NCBI GenBank assembly: GCA_002685935.1
Contig: NYZD01000192.1
Coordinates: forward strand, 1 to 62,931
Reading direction: 5' to 3'
Length of the DNA: 62,931 nucleotides
DNA from: Planctomycetaceae bacterium
Lineage (GTDB): Bacteria > Planctomycetota > Phycisphaerae > Phycisphaerales > Zrk34
Shown: piece by piece, positions 1-8,390 of the stretch
How the letters are laid out: the number at the start of each line of letters is the position of its first letter
Numbering within the stretch: position 1 is the first letter of the stretch
Notes under the pieces: model-generated
What the model saw: only the letters and a program-made list of their open reading frames with translations
Databases searched by the model: none
What the model was told of the DNA's origin: nothing
Made by a program: the position numbers and the translations under genes

Positions 1-1
1 C

Positions 2-883
2 ATGCGATTCGAACCCAACATCAACATGATCATCGAGAGGGGCGGCCAGACCTACAAGACGCCGATTGTCGAGATAAAGAATCTCAATTCGTTCAAGGCC
101 CTGTACGGCTCGATCACCTACGAACAGCAGCGACAACTCGATGCCTGGATGGACACCGGCGAGGTGATGGGCGATCGCGCCAAGACCACCCGCGGCTGGG
201 ATGACGATCGCAACGTTACCATTCTCCAGCGGCACAAGGAAGATGCCGATGAATACCGCTACTTCCCCGATCCGGATTTGGTGCCCGTCGTGGTTGACGA
301 GCCTTGGCTCGAACGCCTGCGGGCTGAGATTCCCGAGTTACCGCTCCAGCGTTTGCAGCGGTATGTGGATGATCTCGGCATCGACATCAAGCACGCCCGG
401 GCCATCACCGATGAGCGCGATGTGTGCCTGTTCTACGAGTCGATCATCGAGGCCGGCGCCGACGCGAAGCGTGCCGCCGCGGTTCTCATGAACAACCTGT
501 CCAAACGCGCCAATGAAGCGGAATGTCTGGTCAGTGATCTGGGCATCACGGCCGGCCAGATCGTCGCTATCGATCGTATGCAGTCGGACAATCAGATCAG
601 TTCCAGCGGCGCGGACGACCTGATCGGCCTCTGCTGTGAAGACCCCGCCGCCGATCCGGCCCAACTCGCCGAATCCAAGGGCCTGCTGCAGGTCTCCGAC
701 GATTCAGCCCTGGACGAGTGGTGCGCCGCGGCCATCGAATCCGAGCCTCAGGCCGCCGATGATGTGCGCGCCGGCAACATGAAAGCCATCGGCCGACTCG
801 TCGGCGCGGTGATGAAGCTCTCAAAGGGACAGGCGAATCCCAAGATCGTCACCAACAAGCTGCGCGAGAAACTCAGCGGATAG
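2..883 (+). CDS. gatB: GatB, C-terminal part (partial at window start)
   Basis: C-terminal part of subunit B of the GatCAB amidotransferase, which turns mischarged Glu-tRNA(Gln) or Asp-tRNA(Asn) into the amidated form. The visible 293 residues start inside the cradle domain: EIKNLNSF is near residue 24 and the GatB signature KEDADEYRYFPDPDL at about 79-93. They run on through the helical and YqeY-like tRNA-binding tail, which ends QANPKIVTNKLREKL. Family members are about 480 residues, so roughly 190 residues lie before the window, and the methionine at base 2 is probably internal. gatA and gatC are not visible. A glnS and an asnB occur 27-31 kb downstream, so this GatCAB may serve mainly Asn-tRNA; that is inference. 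Confidence 0.95.
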   Translation: MRFEPNINMIIERGGQTYKTPIVEIKNLNSFKALYGSITYEQQRQLDAWMDTGEVMGDRAKTTRGWDDDRNVTILQRHKEDADEYRYFPDPDLVPVVVDEPWLERLRAEIPELPLQRLQRYVDDLGIDIKHARAITDERDVCLFYESIIEAGADAKRAAAVLMNNLSKRANEAECLVSDLGITAGQIVAIDRMQSDNQISSSGADDLIGLCCEDPAADPAQLAESKGLLQVSDDSALDEWCAAAIESEPQAADDVRAGNMKAIGRLVGAVMKLSKGQANPKIVTNKLREKLSG

Positions 884-903
884 TCTCATTCAGTCATACG
901 ACC

Positions 904-1275
904 ATGAAGATCCAACAACTCAATCACGTGGCCCTGCAGGTATCCGACATCGATCGAAGCTGCACGTTCTACAGCGAGGTGATGGGGCTGGAACAGATCC
1001 GGCGCCCGGCGTTCGCCTTCCCGGGCGCGTGGTTTCGTATCGGAGTGGATGCTGAATTGCACCTGATCGCGCGGGACGGCGATTTCCCCGCCGACCAGGT
1101 CACCGATGCCAATCACTTCGCGATGAAGATCGATTCCGCCGAGGCCGCGGTGACGCACCTTCAGCGACGCGGGGCGGTGTTGAGAGGGCCAAACGTTCGC
1201 CCCGACGGCGCGACACAGATCTTCTTGGCAGACCCCGATGGGCACGTGATCGAACTGTGCACGGCCGTGCCGTGA
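904..1275 (+). CDS. VOC (glyoxalase/bleomycin-resistance fold) family protein
   Basis: A 123-residue single-domain vicinal-oxygen-chelate protein. It shows the paired beta-alpha-beta-beta-beta layout: LNHVALQVSDIDRSCTFYSEVMG at the start supplies the first metal-ligand His (residue 8), HLIARD supplies a second, NHFAMKI opens the second half, and the C-terminal LADPDGHVIEL carries the Glu ligand. Family members are metal-dependent lyases, isomerases, dioxygenases or binding proteins, and the substrate cannot be read from sequence. It starts 20 bases after gatB and may be cotranscribed with it. It converges with the FHA-ATPase gene on the other strand. Confidence 0.85.
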   Translation: MKIQQLNHVALQVSDIDRSCTFYSEVMGLEQIRRPAFAFPGAWFRIGVDAELHLIARDGDFPADQVTDANHFAMKIDSAEAAVTHLQRRGAVLRGPNVRPDGATQIFLADPDGHVIELCTAVP

Positions 1276-1312
1276 TCGATCGGCGCGGCACGGACAGATC
1301 TGAAAAACGCGG

Positions 1313-3085
1313 CTAATCGCCTCCCGCCACGCGATCGATTTCATCGACGCTCGTGAGGCCTTCACTTACCAATCGGTAACCACTTTGCGTCAGCGAATTG
1401 AACAGGTCGGTTTCCGTGGCCCGGCGAAGATCCTGCAACGTCGGATTCTTGAGAATCACATCCTGCACATCCTCGCTGGCACGCAACAACTCAAAAATCG
1501 CTCGACGACCGACGTAACCGGTCTGCAGGCAATGCTCGCAACCGGCGGGGATGTACACCGTCGTCACGTTTGAGACATACTTACTCATCCGAAGCGACTG
1601 CGCCGACGTGGGCTTCGTGTCCACCTTGCACGATGGGCACAGCATGCGCACCAGCCTCTGAGCCAGCACCAGATTCAGCCCTGAAGCGACCAGGTACGGC
1701 TCGACGCCCAGGTCCATCAAACGGAAAATCGATCCCAGCGTGTCGCGCGCGTGCACCGTCGAGAACACCATGTGCCCGGTCACCGCGGCCTGCATCGCCA
1801 CGCGCGCCGTGTCCTCATCGCGGACCTCACCCAGCAGAATCACGTCCGGATCCTGTCGCAAGACCGATCGCAGCAGTGTCGCAAACGTATTGCCCTGATC
1901 CTCGCTGATCGGTATCTGCGTCACGCCCTCGATTTGGTATTCCACGGGATCTTCAATCGTGATGATGTTGCGGACCTCCGCATCGACCTCGCGAATCGCC
2001 GCGTAGAGCGTGGTCGTCTTGCCCGAGCCGGTCGGCCCGCAGCTCAGCACCATGCCCGCGTCCTGACGCACCGTGTTGCGCACCGTTTCGTACATCCAGT
2101 CCGGCAGTTCCAGATCCTCCAGTCGATGCGGCGCGTTCTGCTGATCCAACACCCGGATCACCAGCTTCTGCCCGTACATCGACGGCGTGAAACTCACGCG
2201 GTAGTCCACCACGCGCCCCGGCACCCCAGTTGAGAAGTGTCCTTCCTGAATCACCGACTTCTGCGCGATGTCAATGTCAGCCAATACCTTGATGATGCTC
2301 ATCAGCCGCTGCGTCACCGACGTGTTCAGCCGCGCGATCTCGACCATCAGACCGTCCACGCGCAGGCGCACCTGAGCATCATTGCGGCGGGGCTCCATGT
2401 GAATGTCGGTCGCGCGAATGCGGAAGCAGGCCAGCAGCAACATCCGCATCATGCGCACGGTTGCGGCGGTGGCGCCTTCGGCGCCCTTCTTCTTCGATTG
2501 GCTTTCGGTATCCCCGTGCACCGTCTGCCCGCGCGCGTTGACCAGTTGGATGTCCGCCTCATCGAACTCGGCGTGAGGCAGATTCATCACCATGTCGTGC
2601 AATTCGCGCAGATGTTGACCGAGGATGGCCGGATCATCGGCATCGGATACCGGCTCGGCATCGCCGCGACGCGCTTTCGACGCGGCCGGCGCCGCGTCTC
2701 GGCTCTGCGGCCGCTTCACGCCCTTCAACACCGGGGCCTTGCGTTCGACGGCCTCGGTCTGTTCATTGGGCACCAGCGGCAGCGGACCTGAGCCGGGCTG
2801 GAACAGCTGCAGATCGGTGCTGCCGATGTTCACAATGTCGCCGGGCTCCAGTCCCTTGCTGCCGGCGATCGGCACGCCGTTGACGCGCGTACCGTTGCGA
2901 CTACTCAAATCGCGCACCTGATAGCCCAGCGCGTTCCGTTCGATCACGCAGTGATGACGGCTTGCCATCTGGTCGGTGATGACCACCGTGTTATCAGGAT
3001 GCCGCCCAAAACTCAGCGGCTCATCCCCCATCTGAACGTGCCGCACACCTTCGGGCGTTTCGATCTGTACGTGCGCCTGATCCAT
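1313..3085 (-). CDS. FHA domain fused to a PilB/GspE-type secretion ATPase
   Basis: A 590-residue fusion. Residues about 5-98 form a forkhead-associated domain: GRHPDN at 27-32, SRHH at 42-45 and SSRNGTRVNG at 61-70 are the phosphothreonine-binding loops. A low-complexity linker follows (about 100-150). Residues about 205-590 are a PilB/GspE hexameric ATPase with Walker A GPTGSGKT at 350-357, Walker B VILLGE near 415-420, and a tetracysteine zinc site (CPSC at 483-486, CEHC at 516-519). The usual MshEN N-terminal domain is replaced by FHA. It lies far from the main pilus operon at 33 kb, so its partner machine is unknown. No clear Shine-Dalgarno sequence precedes the ATG. Confidence 0.9.
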   Translation of the reverse strand: MDQAHVQIETPEGVRHVQMGDEPLSFGRHPDNTVVITDQMASRHHCVIERNALGYQVRDLSSRNGTRVNGVPIAGSKGLEPGDIVNIGSTDLQLFQPGSGPLPLVPNEQTEAVERKAPVLKGVKRPQSRDAAPAASKARRGDAEPVSDADDPAILGQHLRELHDMVMNLPHAEFDEADIQLVNARGQTVHGDTESQSKKKGAEGATAATVRMMRMLLLACFRIRATDIHMEPRRNDAQVRLRVDGLMVEIARLNTSVTQRLMSIIKVLADIDIAQKSVIQEGHFSTGVPGRVVDYRVSFTPSMYGQKLVIRVLDQQNAPHRLEDLELPDWMYETVRNTVRQDAGMVLSCGPTGSGKTTTLYAAIREVDAEVRNIITIEDPVEYQIEGVTQIPISEDQGNTFATLLRSVLRQDPDVILLGEVRDEDTARVAMQAAVTGHMVFSTVHARDTLGSIFRLMDLGVEPYLVASGLNLVLAQRLVRMLCPSCKVDTKPTSAQSLRMSKYVSNVTTVYIPAGCEHCLQTGYVGRRAIFELLRASEDVQDVILKNPTLQDLRRATETDLFNSLTQSGYRLVSEGLTSVDEIDRVAGGD

Positions 3086-3390
3086 GCCGAGAATTCATCA
3101 CGAGGTCAACTGAAGCTGCCCCACAGCGTTGCGATCCGTCGCAACTCAACCAGATCAATCACTTTATCACCAGACAGTCTAGGCCGCCAGAATCCGCATG
3201 GTTCAGCCGGAGGCACAGGTCTGTTCAGCGGCAGTCAGCGCCTCCCTCGCCATCACCCACTGTCCGGCCTCGCGATGAAGCGCCCTGCCGTCAAACGGCG
3301 CCAGACCCGCTGTCCATCGCACATTCGTGCTACGATTAAGCCCAGCCGAGCCAATTGACCGTCAGGTCCCTAGCGACGATATCTGAATCA
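3086..3390. other. Divergent intergenic region between the FHA-ATPase gene and the catabolic operon
   Basis: 305 bases without a gene, holding the promoters of two divergent units. An 18-base perfect inverted repeat (3128-3145, arms GTTGCGA/TCGCAAC, 4-base spacer) lies about 43 bases before the minus-strand start and looks like an operator. A plausible minus-10 box, TACGAT, lies near 3331 for the plus-strand operon, without a convincing minus-35. Confidence 0.5.
3128..3145. promoter_or_regulatory. Perfect 7-bp inverted repeat, candidate operator
   Basis: GTTGCGA, four spacer bases, then TCGCAAC. The symmetry and its place 43-60 bases upstream of the FHA-ATPase ATG fit a transcription-factor half-site pair. 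No matching regulator gene is adjacent, and a chance palindrome cannot be excluded. Confidence 0.3.
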
Positions 3391-4341
3391 ATGACGACCC
3401 AAGCACCAGAATCAGAAGTAATCACCGTTCTCGGCCCCATTGATCCGGGAAAGATGGGGATCACGCAGACCCACGAGCATCTGCTGATCGATGCCATGGA
3501 TCACTACCCCGACTATCGTTTCGTCATAGATGACGAAGATGTCGTAATCCAGGAGTTAAGTGAATTCACATCGCGCGGCGGTCGCACGATCTGCGACGTG
3601 ACGGTCGACGAGATCGGTCGTGATCCCGAGGCGCTGGTCCGTATCTCCCAGGCCGCGGGCGTGAACGTATTGATGGGCTGCGGGTGGTATCGCGAGTTCG
3701 GCTACCCGCCGATTGTCGAGCAGCGCACCAGTCGCGAGTTGGCCGATATCCTCGTCCGTGAGATCGAGGTTGGCGTGGGGGACACCGGCATTCGCGCGGG
3801 TTTCATTGGAGAGATTGGTACCGGGCGCCATTTCATCAAGCCAGCCGAGGAACGCGTCTTCCGCGCCGCTGCGATGGCCCAGCAACGGACCGGCGTCGCC
3901 ATCACCACCCACACTACCCGCTGGGGAACGCTGGCACATGAACAGATCGACCTGTTGGCCGAATGCGGCGCGGATCCTTCCAAGGTCGTGATCGGTCATC
4001 TGGGCGACCGCATCGGTGTCAAGCACCTGCTGCCACTGGCCGAACGCGGTGTCTGCGTCGAGATCGACAACATTGGCTACGTCGACTACCAACCCGAATA
4101 CGTGCGTGCCGACAACGCCGCGGCCCTGATCAAAGAGGGTTTCGGCAATCAGTTATTGCTGTCGGAGGATATTTGCATGCTGTCCCACCTCAAGTATCAG
4201 GGCGGCAAGGGCTTTGGCTACCTGCTGGAAGTGTTCTTGCCCATGCTCGTCGAGCGCGGCGCCGCCGAGGAAGACATCCACCACGCGCTGGTCACAAACC
4301 CGGCACGCGCTTTCGCCCGTGAGATCAGTCATGACGGCTAA
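3391..4341 (+). CDS. Phosphotriesterase-family metal-dependent hydrolase
   Basis: A 316-residue amidohydrolase-superfamily TIM barrel of the phosphotriesterase/PHP group. The binuclear metal ligands are visible: THEH (H28, H30), E141 in GFIGEIG at the bridging position where true phosphotriesterases carry a carboxylated Lys, H174 in ITTHTT, H203 in VIGHLGD and D260 in LLSEDICM. A bridging Glu is typical of the homology-protein branch, which is usually lactonase or unknown in activity. The ATG at 3391 is chosen over an in-frame TTG at 3355 because homology begins with VITVLGPIDPGKMG. It is the first gene of a six-gene operon and overlaps the next gene by 11 bases, indicating coupled translation. 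Confidence 0.9.
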   Translation: MTTQAPESEVITVLGPIDPGKMGITQTHEHLLIDAMDHYPDYRFVIDDEDVVIQELSEFTSRGGRTICDVTVDEIGRDPEALVRISQAAGVNVLMGCGWYREFGYPPIVEQRTSRELADILVREIEVGVGDTGIRAGFIGEIGTGRHFIKPAEERVFRAAAMAQQRTGVAITTHTTRWGTLAHEQIDLLAECGADPSKVVIGHLGDRIGVKHLLPLAERGVCVEIDNIGYVDYQPEYVRADNAAALIKEGFGNQLLLSEDICMLSHLKYQGGKGFGYLLEVFLPMLVERGAAEEDIHHALVTNPARAFAREISHDG

Positions 4342-5527
4342 GTCGGACTCCGTGTACACACAGATCGACGTGCCCGAGATCATCAATGCTGTCGGCTATG
4401 CCACGCGCGTCGGCGGCAGCCGCGTCTCCGACGCCGTGGTCAACGCCATGGCCGATGCCCAGCATGCCTACGTGCAGATCGACGACTTGCAGGCCGCCGC
4501 CTGGCGCGTGATCGCTGAAGTCACGGGCGCCGAGGCGGGCATCGTCACCTGCGGCGCTGCGGCTGGGCTGACACTCGGCGCGGCCGCATGCCTGACCGGC
4601 CTGGACGTCGAGAAGATGGATCAACTGCCGGATATCACCGGTTTTGCCCGCAACCAGATCATTTATCCGCGCCTCGGCCCGTATCACTACGACCACGCGG
4701 TGCGGCTCTGTGGCGCTGACATGATTGAGATTGACTTTGGAGCGGACGACGCACTTCAACAGATTCGCGCGTCGATCGGCCCGCGAACCGCCGCTATTGG
4801 CTATGCGTGGCACGGGGTCGACGAGCGCCCCGCAATTCACGACTTGGCCGAACTTGCCCATGAACACGATCTGCCGCTTCTTGTCGATGGCGCAATGTCC
4901 CTGCCTCCCGCGGACAACCTGCGTGATTTCATGCGGCGCGGCGCAGACCTGGTGACGTTCAGCGGTGGTAAACATCTGGGCGGACCCCAGGCGTCCGGCA
5001 TCCTCTGCGGACGACGCGATCTGATCCGTGCCGCCTGGCTGCAGATGGTTGATATGGATGTACGCCCGCAAACGTGGTCTTTGCGGCACTGGATCGATGC
5101 TGGCTGGGTCGACCGCGCACCGAGACACGGGATCGGCCGATCCATGAAGGTCGGCAAGGAAGCCATCGTGGGCCTGATTGCGGCGTTGCAGGCGTACGAT
5201 CAACGTGATCATGCCGCCGAGCAATCTGCGTGGCGGGACATCGTCGACACGCTCGCCGAGCGCCTGTCGGACCTGCCGAGCTTGGCCGTTCAACCGCTGT
5301 TTCCAGCTCCAAACGGCCAGCCGTTCTCCGTTTTGCGCCTGGAACTTCAAGGCGGTCCGCAGATGACAGATCTGATCGACGCACTCTCGGCCCATCGACC
5401 CCGGATCATTCTCTCGGAACACGAGACGGACCCGAACCAGGCCTACGTGTACCCCATGTGCCTGAAGGCGGAGGATCTTGAGATCATCGCATCCGCGATC
5501 CGGCAGCATCTGGATCCGCACGCCTAG
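4331..5527 (+). CDS. SelA-like PLP-dependent enzyme (possible D-glucosaminate-type ammonia-lyase)
   Basis: A 398-residue fold-type I PLP enzyme of the SelA/DgaE group. The PLP lysine is K214 in FSGGKHLGGPQASG, the family signature, and D186 in LLVDGAM contacts the cofactor. It is shorter than true SelA (about 460 residues) and lacks SelA's N-terminal tRNA-binding domain. No selenium genes are nearby, so selenocysteine synthesis is unlikely. Characterised relatives such as DgaE deaminate an amino-sugar acid to a 2-keto-3-deoxy acid. The next genes, an amidohydrolase and a pyruvate-type aldolase, fit deacylation before this step and aldol cleavage after it. The start is the ATG overlapping the upstream gene's end. 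Confidence 0.85.
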   Translation: MTAKSDSVYTQIDVPEIINAVGYATRVGGSRVSDAVVNAMADAQHAYVQIDDLQAAAWRVIAEVTGAEAGIVTCGAAAGLTLGAAACLTGLDVEKMDQLPDITGFARNQIIYPRLGPYHYDHAVRLCGADMIEIDFGADDALQQIRASIGPRTAAIGYAWHGVDERPAIHDLAELAHEHDLPLLVDGAMSLPPADNLRDFMRRGADLVTFSGGKHLGGPQASGILCGRRDLIRAAWLQMVDMDVRPQTWSLRHWIDAGWVDRAPRHGIGRSMKVGKEAIVGLIAALQAYDQRDHAAEQSAWRDIVDTLAERLSDLPSLAVQPLFPAPNGQPFSVLRLELQGGPQMTDLIDALSAHRPRIILSEHETDPNQAYVYPMCLKAEDLEIIASAIRQHLDPHA

Positions 5528-5592
5528 TGCGCTCACGCGACGAATCCTCTACCATGTCGGGCCGTCATCCAGGAAGATCAGCGACGAGTCAC

Positions 5593-6753
5593 ATGAGCTA
5601 CATCATTCAACACGGTGAAGTATTTGACGGGACCGGCAGCGCCTCGATCCGCGCCGATGTCCGCGTCGGCGATGGTCAGATCCAGGAGATTGGCCCATCC
5701 CTGCCGGCGCGTCCCGATGAACAGATCATTGACGCATCGGGCTTGATCGTCGCGCCGGGCTTGGTCGATCTACACACGCATGTGTTCACCGGCATGGGCG
5801 ACTTCTCGGTTGACCCCGCCGACGTCGGCATCCGAACCGGTGTCACCACGCTGATTGATACGGGCACGGCCGGCGCACTGACCTACGAGACCTTCGAACG
5901 CGCCGTGATTCGTCCGGCCGCCGAGGACATCTACGAGTTTTTGTGCATCTCGCGCATCGGCGTGCTGCAGAATCAACTCAGCCCGCCTCATATGGGTGAG
6001 TTGGCTGACATCCGCTTCATCCATGTTGATTCGGCGGTGTCGTGCATTGAGCGGCTCCCGGAGTTCATCAAGGGCGTGAAGGTGCGCCTGACCGACAACC
6101 TGGCGGACAACAAGCGCGAGCACGAGGATGCCGGCTTCCAGGGCGCCCTTGCCGTCGCTGAGCGGACGGGCCTGCCGGTGATGGTGCACCATGTCGGGTC
6201 GCTGTTGACATACCAATACGTGGTCGGCGCTTTGCGATCGGGCGATATCTACACCCATACGTATCACACGCTGGCGGATAACGCGTTCGCGATGAACGAT
6301 GGCGCGCCGCCGCCGGAGCTGCTCGAAGCGCGACAGCGCGGCGTGGTCTTCGACGTGGGCCATGGCGCCGGATCATTCGCGTGGGACGTAGTGGAACCGG
6401 CGTGCCAACGGCACGGGTTCTGGCCCGACACGATCAGCACGGACGTGCACAAGTTCAACATCAACGGGCCGGTGTACGACATGGCCACAACGATGTCCAA
6501 GTTCCTGCATCTGGGTATGCCGCTATCGGAGATCATCCATGCCTCGACATACGCCGCAGCACAGGCCGCGCGGATCGCGGACCGCTCGGGCCTTCTGGCG
6601 TCGGGGCGCATCGCGGACGTTGTTCTGCTGACCCAGGAGCGCGGACAGTTTGAACTTGTCGACTGCCGCGGCCAAACTCAAATCGCATCGCAAAGATTGC
6701 GACCCGTCAAGACATTCAAGGCCGGCGTCCTCACCCAGTGCCCGGCTCCGTAA
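5593..6753 (+). CDS. Amidohydrolase/deacetylase family protein
   Basis: A 386-residue amidohydrolase-superfamily enzyme of the dihydroorotase/deacetylase type. An N-terminal beta-sandwich segment leads into GLVDLHTH (H61, H63). A candidate carboxylated lysine follows in FIKGVKVR (K160 or K163), then VMVHH (H199/H200), THTYH (H222/H225) and STDVH (D284). The C-terminal strands return to the beta-sandwich (SGRIADVVLL). Relatives encoded next to SelA-like enzymes act on N-acyl compounds, so N-deacylation of the operon's substrate is a reasonable inference. The ATG at 5593 is chosen because homology starts at MSYIIQHGEVFDGTG. An earlier in-frame ATG at 5554 is possible but its extra residues look unstructured. 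Confidence 0.88.
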   Translation: MSYIIQHGEVFDGTGSASIRADVRVGDGQIQEIGPSLPARPDEQIIDASGLIVAPGLVDLHTHVFTGMGDFSVDPADVGIRTGVTTLIDTGTAGALTYETFERAVIRPAAEDIYEFLCISRIGVLQNQLSPPHMGELADIRFIHVDSAVSCIERLPEFIKGVKVRLTDNLADNKREHEDAGFQGALAVAERTGLPVMVHHVGSLLTYQYVVGALRSGDIYTHTYHTLADNAFAMNDGAPPPELLEARQRGVVFDVGHGAGSFAWDVVEPACQRHGFWPDTISTDVHKFNINGPVYDMATTMSKFLHLGMPLSEIIHASTYAAAQAARIADRSGLLASGRIADVVLLTQERGQFELVDCRGQTQIASQRLRPVKTFKAGVLTQCPAP

Positions 6754-6787
6754 TCTGACGCTGATCGGACCACACGAGCTTGCGAAC

Positions 6788-7561
6788 ATGGACCTCAAAG
6801 AACTGACCCAAACGCGAGATCCGAAGTTCGGCACCTTCTTGTTCGAATTCACCACGCCCGGCATTGGTTACATTCTCAAGGCCGCCGGCTGCGATTTCGT
6901 CGTCATCGATCTGGAGCATAGCGGAATCGGCGTCGAGACCACCAAGCACTTGCTGCGCTACCTCGAAGCCGCCGACCTGCCCGCGATCGTCGGCCTGCCC
7001 GCCAAAGACAACCACTTCATCAGCCGAACACAGGACATCGGCGCCGAGGGCGTCATGCCGCCCATGGTCGCATCCGCCGACGAAGTGCGCCGGATGGTCC
7101 GTCATCTCAAGTTCCCGCCTCTGGGCGAGCGCGCCGTGTCGGTTCAGGTGGGGCACGATCGATATGCCCCCGCCCCCGTTGACCGTATGTTGGCTGACAC
7201 CAACGCCCGATCTGTATTCTTTGCCAAGGTCGAGACCGCCGACGCGATCGGCGATATCGACCGGATCGCCGCGGAGCCCGGTGTCGACGGTCTGTGGGTC
7301 GGACATTACGATCTCACCGCGTCGCTAGGGATTCCCGGGCAGTTCGACAGTCCGATGTTCACCGATGCCATCGACGCCGTGGTCGCCGCGTGCCGGGCGA
7401 ACAATCTCGCCCTCGGGCGCATCGCCTCGTCGATTGATGAAGGCAAGGCGTTGATCGATGTGGGCTTCGATTTCATTGCATATTCCGGTGACGCCTGGAT
7501 CCTGCGCGACGCGCTGGGCACTGCGATCACCAGCCTGCGTCAGGCCGTCAAGGAGAGTTAA
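6788..7561 (+). CDS. HpcH/HpaI-family aldolase
   Basis: A 257-residue class II pyruvate-type aldolase of the HpcH/HpaI family, which cleaves 2-keto-3-deoxy acids to pyruvate and an aldehyde using a divalent metal. Visible signatures are DFVVIDLEHSG near the N-terminus, GAEGVMPPMVAS, FAKVETADA (metal-ligand Glu region) and VGHYDLTASLG (metal-ligand Asp). The length is normal. The ATG at 6788 is preferred because the 46 residues upstream to an in-frame ATG at 6650 are unlike the family and overlap the previous gene. In this operon it would act on the keto acid made by the SelA-like lyase. The next gene begins 2 bases after its stop. Confidence 0.9.
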   Translation: MDLKELTQTRDPKFGTFLFEFTTPGIGYILKAAGCDFVVIDLEHSGIGVETTKHLLRYLEAADLPAIVGLPAKDNHFISRTQDIGAEGVMPPMVASADEVRRMVRHLKFPPLGERAVSVQVGHDRYAPAPVDRMLADTNARSVFFAKVETADAIGDIDRIAAEPGVDGLWVGHYDLTASLGIPGQFDSPMFTDAIDAVVAACRANNLALGRIASSIDEGKALIDVGFDFIAYSGDAWILRDALGTAITSLRQAVKES

Positions 7562-7563
7562 GG

Positions 7564-8355
7564 ATGCCCCAACCCGTCAAAGTGGACCTCGAACAGTGGG
7601 AGCGCGACGGGTTCGTCATCGTTCCCGACATCTTGTCACCCGACGAGGCCGCCGTCGCGGCTCGAATCCTCGAGGAGCGGCTGCCCGCTGACGGTCCGCC
7701 GCCGGGACTTCCCGATGTGCACAACGGCCGCAAAACCCTCATCCGCGAACACACCGATCCGCGCTTGTCGAATCTTGCCGGCCATCCTCGACTCATCGAA
7801 GCAGTCGAACAGATCATGGGTCCATGCTTCCTGATTCAGGGCACAGCCGCCCCGGTGATCACCTACAAAAGCCCGCCGGGCGAGGAGAACTTTGATCTGG
7901 GCTATCACGTTGATTGGCCCCACAATCCGTCCGAGCCGGGGGATGAGCGATGCATGAACTGCTGCCTGCACCTGGGCACAGTGGAATCAGGCGGTGGTGC
8001 GCTGATGGTGCGCCCCGGTAGCCATCGTCTGGTCGCGGAGAATTTGAACGATCCGGTGCTGAAGCAGCGCATGTTCGATCAGGACTTTGATGGTTTCCCC
8101 GGATTATCCGAGCCGATCGAAGCGTGCGTGACCTCTGGAAGTGGCGTGTTCTTTCATGCGTTTCTCGTACATGATCGTTCCGAGAACGTGCTTGATGTAC
8201 CTCGTCGCGTGGTGTTTACACACTACCGGAGTTTTGATGGTAATCAGCAGCGCAGTGAATGGGCCGCCACCGCCTCGCAGCGCTTCGTTGACCATCAGAT
8301 TGAAACGATGGACGATCGACTTAAACACCTGTGCGGCCTCGACGAAAGCAGATAG
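7564..8355 (+). CDS. Phytanoyl-CoA dioxygenase (PhyH) family protein
   Basis: A 263-residue Fe(II)/2-oxoglutarate-dependent oxygenase of the PhyH family. The metal triad is visible as H115 and D117 in YHVDWPH and H203 in AFLVHDRSEN, and an Arg in VPRRVVF (214/215) is placed to bind 2-oxoglutarate. PhyH genes are common in sugar- and amide-degrading operons of planctomycetes, where the substrates are mostly unknown. It probably hydroxylates, and so demethylates or opens, the compound handled by this operon. A Shine-Dalgarno-like AAGGAG ends 1-2 bases from the previous stop. A second PhyH gene lies on the island at 15.6 kb. Confidence 0.9.
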   Translation: MPQPVKVDLEQWERDGFVIVPDILSPDEAAVAARILEERLPADGPPPGLPDVHNGRKTLIREHTDPRLSNLAGHPRLIEAVEQIMGPCFLIQGTAAPVITYKSPPGEENFDLGYHVDWPHNPSEPGDERCMNCCLHLGTVESGGGALMVRPGSHRLVAENLNDPVLKQRMFDQDFDGFPGLSEPIEACVTSGSGVFFHAFLVHDRSENVLDVPRRVVFTHYRSFDGNQQRSEWAATASQRFVDHQIETMDDRLKHLCGLDESR

Positions 8356-8390
8356 CGTCGACGCGCGGCACCGACGACCCGCATCCCGCC

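Noticed and set aside
4331-5527. Selenocysteine synthase (SelA)
   Set aside because: Too short, no N-terminal tRNA-binding domain and no selB, selC or selD near; the operon context fits a lyase instead.
4325-5536. 403-residue minus-strand frame opposite the SelA-like gene
   Set aside because: It is the antisense of a gene with intact family motifs; long antisense frames are common at this GC content.
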